A DNA stretch of 64,000 bases from Cerrena zonata. Lineage: Eukaryota; Basidiomycota; Agaricomycetes; Polyporales; Cerrenaceae. Both the position numbers and the translations under genes were made by a program. Shown here in pieces: positions 53,661 through 64,000 of this stretch. The notes beneath the pieces are model-generated. The model did not search any database. It was not told the DNA's origin and worked only from the letters and a program-made list of their open reading frames with translations. The stretch spans positions 37,817-101,816 of the forward strand of contig JASBNA010000102.1 in NCBI GenBank assembly GCA_038087015.1. The letters are read 5' to 3'. Every line of letters begins with the position of its first letter. Within the stretch, counting starts at the first letter, position 1.

Positions 53661-56600
53661 ATGCGACGCCCAAAACATCTACGGGACCTCCGTTTGCTCG
53701 ACGATGAACCTTTTGTCACACAATTTCCTCGTATCAGAGATGCCACGCTTCAGGAAACAAGGACTAGTCGCTCCGCGAAAAAGACATTCAAGAATGTAGC
53801 AACACCTTTTATACTCGAGAAATTAAGGTCTAATGTAAGTTCTAAGTGACATTGAGCTTTTATCATGACATTCTAAAGCTGTCTCAAAGCCGGATGCGGC
53901 GGCAGCGTGGCTTAAGCTCGCGTTTGTTGCAGCCGACTGGGATGAGGGTTGTGTTCAGCCCTCTATAGATGACGATGACGCGCTCCTTCTCTTTGCAGAG
54001 TATTATTATCATTACTTTCGTTCGGGAAAGTATGTGGCCAGACAGTTTCTATTCGAAGCACGAAAACAACGAGGGTTTGGTGGTTACATATCTGACACCT
54101 ACGATGCCTCAGATGAGGATGAAGGCGATCAAAACGATGAAGTACTTCAAGCAAAACAAATCGAGGATGATGACGCCACAGCTGCTCACGCGCTGGACTT
54201 AAATACTCTTGCAAAACGAGCGACTCTGAGTGATTCCTCGATCTTGCTCTCCGCAGAGAGTGTGCATTCTATCGATGCTGTGCCCATTACGATCGCAGAT
54301 GGTAACAAGAAGCGCAAGGCCGAGAATGAGCGTCCTTCGAGCGATTCCTCTTCGCATGTCATGAATGGACCAAGCGAAACCCGGATAACAGGACTCGCAG
54401 ACTTTGATTCTTCTCTCTCCGAACTCACCGAATCCAGTGAAGAGCTTTCTCCATTGACCTCGATTCCCAAACCGGTCGTCTCCAAGCCCAACCCGCAGCA
54501 GCAATCTGTGTCAGCCCCAATTGCTAGAGCCAAACCAAAGAAACCAAAGAAGCAGGCTCACGCATTACCGGTGGAAACTCCGTCTAGAATCCTTCCTTCA
54601 CGTCAAGCTTCCAATCGCCAGAACCTGTCGGCGATGATGGAGAAGGAGGCAAGGTACCAACAAGAGAAACCTCTCGGGCGCGAAATATCCTTGGAGCCTA
54701 CCATCCTGTCCGTGCCGTCCAGGGTCCCAGAGGTCAACCCGATATCTGAACGGAAACTATCGAAGAAGGCAAAACGTGTCAAGACCCGTAAAGAGAAGAG
54801 GCGAGCAAATAAATCTATCGCCCCAGCGCTCCACGACGAATCAGGACCTACTATACCTCCTGGTGTGATCCAGAATCCTCACCCTAACGAACTTCCTGCT
54901 CCTCCTTGCACCGGTGACACTTCTTTACCTAAACCCACGCGTTCATCACGACCGAAAGGGAAGGAGGATAAAGGGCGCCTTAAAGCGAAGTTCTTGCAGT
55001 CAAAGGAGGATCCTTTGGCTGCACCCCCTTCGAAGAAACGTCGCGGACACGATGGACCCATCATGGACCAGCCAATACTTCTAGAGCGGACAAGAGCAAC
55101 CACTCGTACCAAGACTCTTGTTTCCAAAGCTGCTGCATCTGTTCAGCTCTCGCAGCCTGCTACCCGTACTCAAGAACCCATACCGCAAGTTTCTGGTACT
55201 TCAGAAAGTATCAGTGCTCCGCTTACAACCACAAAGGGCAAGGGTCCGAAGAACTCCAAGAAACGGAGCCTCGCCACCATGGAAGATCCTACCCAAGAGA
55301 GTCACCCACCTGAACCAAGCATCGCTCTTAATACCGAGAAGACTAGGACCAAAGCGCCACTACCTAAACACAGAAGCAAGAAATCAGCCAAACCATTGCC
55401 ACTACCTCCGACTCCTAGCTCTGTCGCTGATGTGGATTCTGTACTTCGCTCAGCTGGTGCAGAAGGCTCGGCGTACCTCGCTGCTTCTAGTGGTCAAGGA
55501 AATAGAGGGTCCACAGAATGGGAGGGCGTACATACTCCTGCTGCACAGATTCCGGATGAGTCAAGTAGCGAAGAAGACGTCCCTCTACGCACCATCATTG
55601 AAAAGCGCATACCTGTGGCTGCAGAGACTTTGACTCCGGCAGTTGTTGCTGAGCCAGACGCAAACGACGAGTCTACACTCAACAACGTTCATGATATGTC
55701 AAAGGAAATAACGCAGGATATAGATCTCTCACTTTTGCAAGATATTCCTATTAAACACGACCCTATTGACTTGCCAGAGAAGCCGATGCAAGTCCCGCTT
55801 CCTCGACTACCTCCCATTTGGGCAGAGGTAAGTACTCAGCCGAAGGTATTTCTACGTGCTAACATCCCTTTAGTCTCGTCAAGAAGTTTGTGAAGCTTTC
55901 GACTACTTCAGAAGTTATCAAGGCGGGGTTTATTTCATCAAGGATATAGTGAAAGGATATCTTCTCGGTGGTTTCTCCGCAAGGTATGTTTCAGTATGGT
56001 AGCCAACTTGAATGCTGCACGTTCTAAACTGGTATTTCAAGCCGAGACGTCTTCCGACACAACGGGAAACTAATTATTTCTCATGGGTGAGCTGATAGTT
56101 CTAATACATCGTATATTTACGTTGACTCATTTACGTTTTGATCGTTCTCAGTGGTGGCAAAGCAGAAAGCATCCACAAGAACCATGGTCACTCTGAGGCA
56201 TTTGTCGACTCAGACCAAAAGGCCGACGACAAGTCAGTCAGAGCATTATTGACCACATTTGCATTGCAGCGACCTCTGGCTCTCATTATCGATGACAAGT
56301 ACGCTTGGTTCCCATACAATCTAGCCAGTCGAAACTGTACATACGCTGTGCTTGGCTTCTATCGTATTGTAAATGCATGGGGTGAGTCTCAAATTCCATT
56401 TGATGTATGTTTGGGTTATTTACAAATCTATACTCTAGCCGAGAGACAGTACTCCAATAGTGCAAATGAATATGTTGTGAGGTACAAGTTTGCATTCCAG
56501 TGGTGCGAAGAACAGGGTGAACCTTGGTGGATTCCACAAGTATCTGATCACGAAGTAGTACCTAGTACGTCATCGTACCCTTTATTCTTGAGGATACTTA

Positions 56601-58393
56601 ACGCAACGCCTTCATGTTAACAGATGCAGAACAGACGGTACCTGATCAAATTGTCTTAGTTGCCAACTCTGAAGACAAACCGTCGGACTTGAATGTGACA
56701 TGGCAATGTCCATCGTGCCATAAAAAGTCTCCTCAAGTGTATGCCGAAGGATGGATGTGTCTACAACCCTCTTGCAGACTATTCTGGAAATTGAGTGGCA
56801 AAGACCAACCGACGACTCTTCACTATTCGAACTCTTTTCTCCAATTGCAACAGCTCTCGGCTCAAGAGCTTCCGGATCTGCGGCCTCCACCTCCGACTGA
56901 CAACGTACCAGATGATGGAGTGACGACCACTTATCATTTTACTAGAGGATGGCATTGTCGAGAATGTGGTCGATTGTCGTCCAGGTCAGTTTTTGTTTCT
57001 CATTTACTCGCCAATACTATCTCTCTGACACACCCAATAGGTTCAAATGGGAGCATTGGCAGTGTAAGAATTGTGGGGTAAGATTTCTTTCGGGTCATTC
57101 TAGAGCACTCTCTCTGATTGTTTCATTAGAACATCCATGACATACAAGGAGGGAGATACAGAAGTGCCCGGGAGTTTAGGCACCAGCTGGAGGCAAAGCA
57201 GTTCTCTCGACATTCCATCTCACCTCAATCAGGTGCGTGACTCCGTTTCCTATCTCGATAGAAAAAACAACTTCAATTGCCCTACAGGAATTGTAAAACC
57301 GTTCACGCAGGGTTACAGCTACGGGACGGGACATAGCCATTATGTGACCTTTATTCTGCCGAAAGCCAGGTGTGCATCAATGCTTTATACTTGTACTTGG
57401 TAAGATGTTCAACACCGTCTTGCGGATACACAGAGGCTACATCCACCTGATTTTCTCTGCTCCCGCTGGGAATGCAAAAGCGGATAAGATTCTGGAGGAC
57501 TATCAACGCGAAGCTGCGGAGGGTAACCTGAAGTTCCGTAGATGGCCTATGAGAGCGGTACGTACTTGGTGTTCATCTTCCAGTGATGTTCTGATCTAAC
57601 ACGCCGAAATAATAGCACAAATGTAAGAACGCATTCGCAAGTTGTAGTCATCGCTCGTTTCTGATCACAAATGCTCCGTAGGTCGAGGTACACTTTTGAC
57701 GAATTATTTCTCCCAGAACAGTGAGTCGCGGCAGTCTTAAGTATTCTCTTCGAAATCTCATTAACATCTCTTTTCCTGCAGCTGGAGAGCCGTACCAGTA
57801 TGTCGGTGGAACTGACAATACCGTCTCCTGGGATCATGCACCCACTGCTGTTATCGGTGCCCGCGAGCTAATCCAAGAGCGCATGAAACAGGCATTGAAT
57901 CTAGATGGTGCATTCAATGAAGTTTTGAGTGCTGCGTATATGGAGAAACAGCGAATGGCTGTATGTATTCTACTCCTAACTTTTCATAGCTTATGTTCAA
58001 TTTCTCTCTAGTTCCACAGTGATGCTGAGAAAGGATTGGGTTCCATTCTTGCATCTTTATCTCTTGGGTCGTCTGCCTATATGCACTTCCGCTTGCACAA
58101 TCAGTATTCATCTGAACTTGCTGACCCATCTCGAAGAGACGTCCTTTCTCTCTTCCTAAGACATGTAAGTTTCCAATTTGGCCTCTAGATGCACAATGTT
58201 GTCTTAACACTACTTGCGTTTAGGGTGATGTAGTGGTGATGCAGGGAGGGGATGTGCAGACCTATTACGAGTAAGTTACGGTCCACATGGTTGAGAACAC
58301 CACTGATACGCTACTCACAGGCACACCGTGGTTCCTCTGAACTTCCGTGTCGCTGCTACTGCCCGTTTCATTAATAGTGCGAACCATCATTAG
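53661..58393 (+). CDS. Large AlkB-like 2-oxoglutarate/Fe(II) dioxygenase with zinc-ribbon modules
   Basis: Starts MRRPKHLRDLRLLDDEPF; exon 1 ends at 53833 and the second exon (53891-55829) opens with PDAAAAWLKLAFVAADWDEG and continues into about 600 residues of Lys/Ser/Pro-rich disorder with nuclear-type basic runs (KKAKRVKTRKEKRRANK). Later exons carry a conserved region (QGGVYFIKDIVKGYLLGGF, SHGGGKAESIHK), two zinc-ribbon-like pairs (WQCPSCHKK with CLQPSCRLFW; WHCRECGRLS with HWQCKNCG), and the dioxygenase core: iron ligands in FHSDAEKGLG (His-x-Asp) and in the His of YYEHTVVP, and the 2-oxoglutarate Arg in NFRVAATARF. This is the AlkB family pattern, which removes alkyl groups from nucleic acids or proteins. 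Ends at 58393. Substrate unknown; the nuclear location is inferred. Confidence 0.8.
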
Positions 58394-58523
58394 GGTTTTT
58401 CGGTCCTAAAAACTGTCTTCTGTGGCTGCCTGTTGCGATGCTACACTTCTGGAATCTGCTATACCCCTTGGTTTGACCTTACATTCTATTGTTATCTACT
58501 ATTTGTACATTGGATCTGTCGCG

Positions 58524-60385
58524 TTATGGTGCTTGCTCGTCGTCTCGCTTGAACCCCCGGAAGTACTTTTCTCGAAAGTCCTTGTGCGCAGGTACGTGAT
58601 CCTCTTGAGGAGTACCAGAATCCTCGGCATTGGCAAATGATGCGAATGATGGTCGAGGATAAGATTCCGTCGATGTTTTACGGACAGTTATCAACTGTGG
58701 TATGTTAGAAATTATGCAAATAATACGAAGGGAGAACTTACTCTTCTTCCCCATGAGCCGAAGTCTTGAAGCGAGTTGGCGATAACCTTCATTCCGTCGC
58801 AAAGCATAGATTGGACGTCCACCTCAGTGTAGTCCTCGTTGACTGTAGGTAGGAAGAATACAAGTCTTCCACCTGGTCTCAGCATATGCCGAGCCAGAAG
58901 TATCAGGTCCACCGCTAGCTCCGAAAGCTCATACGGTTTTGTTGGAGGAATATAAGGCTGTCCGTCACTATAAACGAGTCAGGTGGCGTTGATGCGAGAA
59001 TATAGTCAACTTACGGTCTAGGAGCCGCCGTCGTACGTTCCACAATCCCTTTCTTCGTGGGCTTCTTACGACCCAGTCGTTTTGCTCCAGCTCTGACTCC
59101 ATCTATGGAATAGTTGAGTCGTACGCAGGGAAACGACAATGATAGTAGGATAGCGTGATTACTTACAAGGTGGATCAGTTATTATGGCGTCGAAGAGATC
59201 GCCACATCTCCATGGATTTTGAGTGACATCGAACGTGGATAGATCGACTATGCGATCAGCGACTTCGTATTGAGCAGCGGCCCTTCGGATCCCAGGGACT
59301 TCTTCTACTCGAAACAGTTAGTCAATAGCTGCTACATTAAAATGTCCCTATGAGTACTGAACCTTTTCCGCGCATTTGTCGACCGTCTATATCTGACCCA
59401 TAAACAAATGCGCCAAAATGAGCGGAGACCTGAGTAAAAGGTTATAGTGTAGACAAACTGATATAATCCTTACTATTACTCACATAGGCGAGGCTTCCGG
59501 TTCCAATAAATGGATCATAGACCAGTTTACCAGGGGATGCCTGAAAAAGGTATCAAGAGATGATATCGATTTTGAGCGAAGTAACTGACCAAGGTTTGGT
59601 TAGCCATAAGCAATGAAACCTCTGCGTCCATCGAAGTATTACCAAAGTATGAACGCTTTTTGACGTCGAATTTGTTCACGAGCGGCCGCGCAGTACCTTC
59701 GGCAATCTGATAGGAGTTTAAGCTGGTGTTCAATTCAAGGGTCACCAAACGCACCAACCTCCCGAAGAAGACTTGTCTAAACTCGCCGTCTCCTTCCAGC
59801 TTTTCACGAGTCCTTCCATGCTTATCTATATCTAGATGTCATATTAAATATTCTGCAAACAGACTGGGGACGTTGAAACCCGACTCACACTCTTCGAAGC
59901 ACATGAAGGTGACGTCTGGGGTTTTCATGTCGATCTTCCCCAATAAGGCCATATACGAGAAGCTTTCCACGACTTGTCTCTGCCTCGATTGTGGTACGCT
60001 GTGATTATAGGCAGTGACGATGAACTTGAAAGACGTATTCTCAATGTATTGAGAATATTTATGAGATATTGGCTCGCGTTTGTTGGTGAACTTCTTCGTA
60101 TGTTCGACCTTGAGCATAAAAATCGCAAACCCATCTAAAACCAGCCCGATGAGTCATTTGAAAGATCCTGGGTCCGGAAGGTCTTACTTGATCAAGATGC
60201 ACCGGCTAGCTAAGATACGTGCTTGTTCTTCAGTGTCAAGTTCGAGAATCATGAATGGCCTCGAAACGTCAACATTTTCTGGTATGGCTAGGTCAATGTT
60301 GTGAAGTTCAGCAACCGGACTGGAGTTCAGGGATCCTGAACTCTTCATGCACTTGTGCGAAAGCGAAAAGGTATCTGTTCTTCAT
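58524..60385 (-). CDS. TRM11: tRNA (guanine-10-N2)-methyltransferase TRM11, with two apparent frameshifts
   Basis: The start MKNRYLFAFAQVHEEFRIPEL at 60385 is the conserved TRM11 N-terminus (an upstream in-frame ATG lies at 60448). Further exons read KRSYFGNTSMDAEVSLLMAN, the SAM-binding motif in LVYDPFIGTGS, GSDIDGRQMRGK, the catalytic DPPYGVRAGAKRLGRKKP, and a C-terminal Rossmann segment (LARHMLRPGGRLVFFLPTVN), ending at 58524. With Trm112 this enzyme methylates G10 of tRNAs in the cytosol. Two breaks are visible: near 60325 the frame must shift by +1 between FRIPEL and SPVAELHNI, and near 60065 again between YEEVHQQTRANIS and KYSQYIENTSFKF. No GT-AG intron resolves either without losing conserved residues. 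Sequencing indels or early decay are both possible; the rest is intact. Confidence 0.85.
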
Positions 60386-60695
60386 GGTTTTTGGCAAACC
60401 CGATTCGGGTTGTACTGAATGAGGATCACCCCGATTGGCGATGTCCATGTTAAAACTCAGCGAATCAATCGGAAGCGCCGGAAATGAGTCAATACTTAAA
60501 CCAACTGTTGGCGAACATTGAACCAGATAGAGAAAATACAAGCAGGAAGGTTGGGAGAGAAAGAAACATTTTTATTGGAGACTTTTTCTACACATTCATA
60601 TCCCCTCGCATAATATAGAACATCTTTATCAGGAAATGGTCACCATTTTCGCAGCTCTCCGTTTTGTAGATGCTGCAGGACCCAGCGGAGAAAGC

Positions 60696-62354
60696 TTAGA
60701 AGCATTGGGAGTAGTCTGATAAAAATTGTCGTCAGTCAGGTAAAATAAAATTGTAGGGCAGATGCTTACAGTCGTTAACGACGTGGCAAGTGAAAGGTGA
60801 AGCGCAAGCAGTTGCGCCGGTGTAGCCAATACCACCGCATTGACCCCATTGTGCAACAGTGCCAGCGCCGCCAGTAGGAGCGGGGGGAGCATTGGAGGTG
60901 CTAGCGGGTGGGTTAGCAGGGGGGCTTCCACCAGAACCAGTGCTGCTGAAAGTAGAGCCGATGGGACCGAATTTGATGTTAGAGTAAGTGACCTGAGCGT
61001 TGGGGCTCTTGGACTCAACGTCGGCGGGTGCACCAGAGTTGGCGGGGCAAGGACCACGGTTGACACCGGGGGCGGTGGGGTCAGCGTCGGTGGGATAGTC
61101 GGAGTCGAGCCAGAGCATCTGAGCAGCGTAGTCATCCCAAACGGAGAGGGCAAGAACCATTCCGTTGTTGAGGGAATCACCCATCTTAGCCATGCCACCG
61201 AGAGTCTTGTAGTAGTTGGAGTCATCGAAAACTTCTTTCTGCTGAGCACAGAAGTCGTCTGTGATAGAGTTGACTGGATCGATTCCAGAAATGGCAACCT
61301 TTGAGTTCTGGAAGACTTGGCCGTTCTGGACGTAGAGACGACGGATCTCAGAGAGAGGACCAGTGGTGGTATTGTCGGCGGTGAGGAATTGGGTGACAAT
61401 GCTGAACTTCTTGTTCGTGTCGACAGTGAGGCCAGGGCCGAGGAATGTCTTGTCTCCCATACGCCAGGAGTTGAAGTCACATCCATCTTTGTCGCAAAGA
61501 CCAGCGTCGCGATCGGCGCCATTGCCACACTCGGTACCCGAGCAACGGGTCTGTCCGTTAGTGTTACAGACGTGGGGAGTGAATGCAGCAGCATTGACGT
61601 TGGCCTCCCAGATATCCATCTCACTGCAGCAGGTACCGAACGAACCGGAACCGGAATTGGCGGAGGTTCCGTTCCAGCCCATAATGTTGGCCTGATGACA
61701 GTTGAATCAATAAGTTGGTTCATTTACTTATGAGAAAGTGCATACCTGGCCGTTGATGAACTTGATGTCTTGGGGGCATTGAGAATCACAGTAACCAGTG
61801 CCGTACTTGGCACCGGCCTTGTTGGTGGTAAACTTGGACATACCACCATCGGCGTCCATCTCAACCAAGTAGACTGCACCGTTCAATCCACAAGGAAGTT
61901 GGGACATATCAACATCGAAGGTGAATTCCTGGTTCTTCAACTTGAACATCTGGTACTCAGTGTCTGAGCCAGGAGCCATGAGGTAGACACGAGAGCCGAC
62001 GTTGCTGCCGGTGACGAATTTGAGAGTGAGGGCATTGCCGGTGGTGGTGATACCGTAGGTACCGCTGTAGTCTGCACCGTCGACTGCGCAGTTCTGAGCA
62101 CAGGTGGTAGGGTCGGGGCAAAGGGAAGTGTCCCAAGCGTTACCGGTGTAGCAGTTGGTGTATCCGGTAGTAGTGTGGAGCCAACGCCAGTTGGCATCGA
62201 GGGTAACAGCGGAGTTTTGGGTAGTGCAAGCACCACCAGCAGCACACTGCTGAATAGAAATCTTGGGGTGCGTCTCAGCGGTCTGAGTACCAGCCTGTTG
62301 GCCGTAAACAGTCGCGAGAAGTGCGAAAGACAAGAGAGCAGATGCGCGGAACAT
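60696..62354 (-). CDS. Cellobiohydrolase I, GH7 with C-terminal CBM1
   Basis: Three exons (62354-61746, 61691-60770, 60715-60696) give 516 aa. A signal peptide ([18 protein letters not shown]) precedes the GH7 catalytic domain, whose active site is visible as [12 protein letters not shown]227 nucleophile, D229, E232 acid/base, the classical ExDxxE. The Cys-rich pattern and [18 protein letters not shown] also match. A Ser/Pro/Ala-rich linker ([20 protein letters not shown]) joins the CBM1 ([11 protein letters not shown], ending VVNDYYSQCF), whose last seven residues come from a 20-bp final exon. It would act processively from the reducing ends of cellulose. GH7 enzymes are largely lost in brown-rot fungi, so this supports a white-rot or litter lifestyle. 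Confidence 0.95.
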
Positions 62355-62469
62355 TGTCTAGATGCATCACCGTGTTTAGTAGGGGTGAGGAGCGGAGTGG
62401 AAAAAGTTTATTCACCGATGGTTATAGATGTCCTGGTGTTGAGAGATCCGATAGACCGAAAAGGAAACC

Positions 62470-62526
62470 CTAGAAGATTCAAGAGTTGTTAGGTATCAAA
62501 GAGGTCCAAGATGCGCTGAGACTCAC
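62470..62526 (-). other. Probable 5'-UTR intron of the cellobiohydrolase gene
   Basis: On the minus strand a consensus donor (AAC|GTGAGTCTC) and acceptor (ATCTTCTAG|GG) enclose 57 bp, 115 bp upstream of the start codon and downstream of the TATA box. The size matches coding introns nearby. Confidence 0.5.
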
Positions 62527-62608
62527 GTTAAGCTCTTGTAGCTTTTTGAACGAGTACAACTGAGTAGATGCTGTTGGCTCTGACCATCTGTCGTCGAGAT
62601 GCGGTAGC

Positions 62609-62615
62609 TTATATA
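62609..62615 (-). promoter_or_regulatory. TATA box of the cellobiohydrolase gene
   Basis: The minus strand reads CACTATATAAGCTACC. It lies 255 bp upstream of the start codon, or about 200 bp in spliced distance if the 57-bp leader intron is removed. A strong TATA element fits a highly inducible secreted cellulase gene. Confidence 0.6.
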
Positions 62616-62639
62616 GTGAACGAGATATTCATTCAAAGG

Positions 62640-63359
62640 TACAGATTACTGACATCGACGTCCGGGATAGTGGCGGAAAAACCGCCTCGCAGAAGTTCTG
62701 GATATTAACCGATGATCTCGAGGACAAGATGTAGCGAAGCGGGCGTTGTGGAGCACAAGCCAAGCACAACAAGCCGTATATGCCGCAGGTTGGAAAGGTC
62801 ACGTTAGGATGGAGAAGAAGCCCGAGAGTCGAGATATCGAGGATGCTGTTGATAATAACAAGGACATGACGTGTGGGTGATCCGGGGGTGTCAAATGGAA
62901 AGCCAAGATTCCTGGTCAACTGAGACTAAGGAGGGCCTTTTTTGGCGGGTAAACATCGGTCAAGAATCAGAAGGTGTTAGGTCGTACCATGATAGTCGGC
63001 ACAAAGTCGTTAGAAGAAATACTTTGCTAGGATCTTCCGAGGTATGCCGCTGTTGCACATTGTTTTCGATTTTAAAATACAGTGATAGGTTCCGTTTGCA
63101 TGTATTGAAACATGTATATCCTCCAGAGTTATTTTCCTGTGATGACGTCAAGTGATGAGGAGGATAGCATGCGCCGCTAAAGACGCCGGAGAAGATCTTC
63201 TAGCGCCATATTGGGAAATTCAAAATCCAAATTTAGAAACATATGTCCCGAAAAGGATGCTGTCTCGTGGCTCAGTCCGAGTCCAGACCTTAGAACGTGA
63301 ACTACAGGTAAAATGTTGGAAGAAAGACACAAACAGTTAAAGAAATATTACTAAATGAA
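62640..63359. other. Intergenic region with no gene seen
   Basis: About 0.7 kb between the cellobiohydrolase promoter and the end of the P450 gene. It should contain upstream regulatory sites of the cellulase gene. The short open frames at 62629-62919, 62871-63155 and 63152-63340 are unsupported. Confidence 0.4.
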
Positions 63360-64000
63360 TTAAATGTCCTTGTGTAGCTTCACAATCAGCGGCATCTGGT
63401 TTCCTGCTTCGGGTTCACTAACAACCAATGGCCGTAGTACAAGACCTCGCTTCTTGACAATATCTTCTTTGGGAACAGCCAACTCGAAGTCGAATGTACG
63501 GATGAGTGTGAACAGAATCGCTTTCATCCTAAATCGTATAATTAATGTCATAAGAGGCAGCAATAACTTTCAAAACTTACTCAACAAGCGAGAACCGATA
63601 ACCGATACATGCACGAGGGCCTCCAATGAAAGTAAGCAGATTGCTGAAAACACCGGGGATATCTTTGACAGCGTCCGGAAGATTCTCCCATCTCTCCGGT
63701 CTACGAGGGAAGATTAGTGATAGTCTACGTAAAAGCATTCAGAACACATACTTAAACTCCCGTGCGTCTTCACCCCAGATGTGCGTTGCCTGATTGATTG
63801 CTTGGATAGGTATAAATGTGATATCGCCTTTAGCAATTCTGAATAAAGTGTTAATTATTACGCTGTACATCTGTAAACCTGTAAAAGACTAACTCACCTG
63901 ATCTCGTTCCGAATGTTGCCAAATCGGTCCTTGTATGGTTCCTTGACTGGGATCACATCATCTTGGAAAGCCGATTTCATATTGTTCGAAACAGGTGCAT
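63360..64000 (-). CDS. Cytochrome P450, C-terminal part (5' end beyond the window)
   Basis: At least four exons on the minus strand; the gene continues past position 64000. Visible parts in order: [20 protein letters not shown], then [19 protein letters not shown], then [20 protein letters not shown] (the PERF-type motif), the haem-binding loop [19 protein letters not shown] with the cysteine thiolate ligand, and the last exon [20 protein letters not shown] to the stop at 63360. This is a class II microsomal monooxygenase; membrane anchor and substrate-recognition sites are in the missing part, so no family or substrate can be named. The last coding intron is 63529-63590. Confidence 0.88.

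Noticed and set aside
1..64000. CRISPR arrays, tRNA or rRNA genes, prokaryotic operons
   Set aside because: No regularly spaced repeats, no cloverleaf or rRNA core sequence was recognised, and the intron-rich genes show a fungal nuclear chromosome.

Overview
This window is nuclear DNA from a filamentous basidiomycete, most likely an Agaricomycete. Genes are split by many short introns (about 40-80 bp, GT-AG, with one GC-AG). Conserved neighbours read cleanly as fungal proteins, and the enzymes include a secreted GH7 cellobiohydrolase with a CBM1 domain and a GH27 alpha-galactosidase. This points to a plant-litter or wood decomposer. All gene models were spliced by eye and checked for frame; no database was searched.

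Left flank (1-6.3 kb): a PHD-finger protein of the Cti6 type (-) and Golgi tethering subunit COG2 (+) diverge from a shared promoter.

Mobile-element nest (about 6.8-34.5 kb): the base layer is a DIRS/Ngaro-type tyrosine-recombinase retrotransposon on the - strand (gag with zinc knuckle, RT-RNase H, tyrosine recombinase). Its gag is split by three insertions whose removal restores one reading frame. Two are copies of a 715-bp MITE (ends CACTGG...CCAGTG, 3-bp TSDs). One of these carries a 960-bp solo LTR (5-bp TSD), and 1680-960-5 = 715 exactly. The third is a 20.5-kb transposon (13944-34435) with about 1.1-kb terminal inverted repeats and an 8-bp TSD (GCGGTGCT). It encodes a KDZ (Kyakuja-Dileera-Zisupton) transposase, a TET/JBP-type 2-oxoglutarate/Fe(II) dioxygenase (a candidate 5-methylcytosine oxidase), a Zn2Cys6-like acidic protein, and three proteins I do not recognise. 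This giant element is itself hit by a third 715-bp MITE, which cuts the C-terminus off one gene. A 2.8-kb near-palindromic TA-flanked element also sits in the transposase gene, in a position where it can be read as intron. The pairing of TET/JBP with KDZ agrees with published work on mushroom genomes; the intact ends, target duplications and full gene set seen here are the most valuable content of the window.

Right flank (35-64 kb): a candidate Rec114-like protein, a 413-aa unknown, alpha-galactosidase, a 956-aa unknown with a 648-bp TA-MITE upstream, an F-box protein, a PH-domain protein, ATP synthase delta subunit, a zinc-ribbon AlkB-like dioxygenase, TRM11 tRNA methyltransferase (with two apparent frameshifts), cellobiohydrolase Cel7 and the 3' part of a cytochrome P450 that runs off the window.
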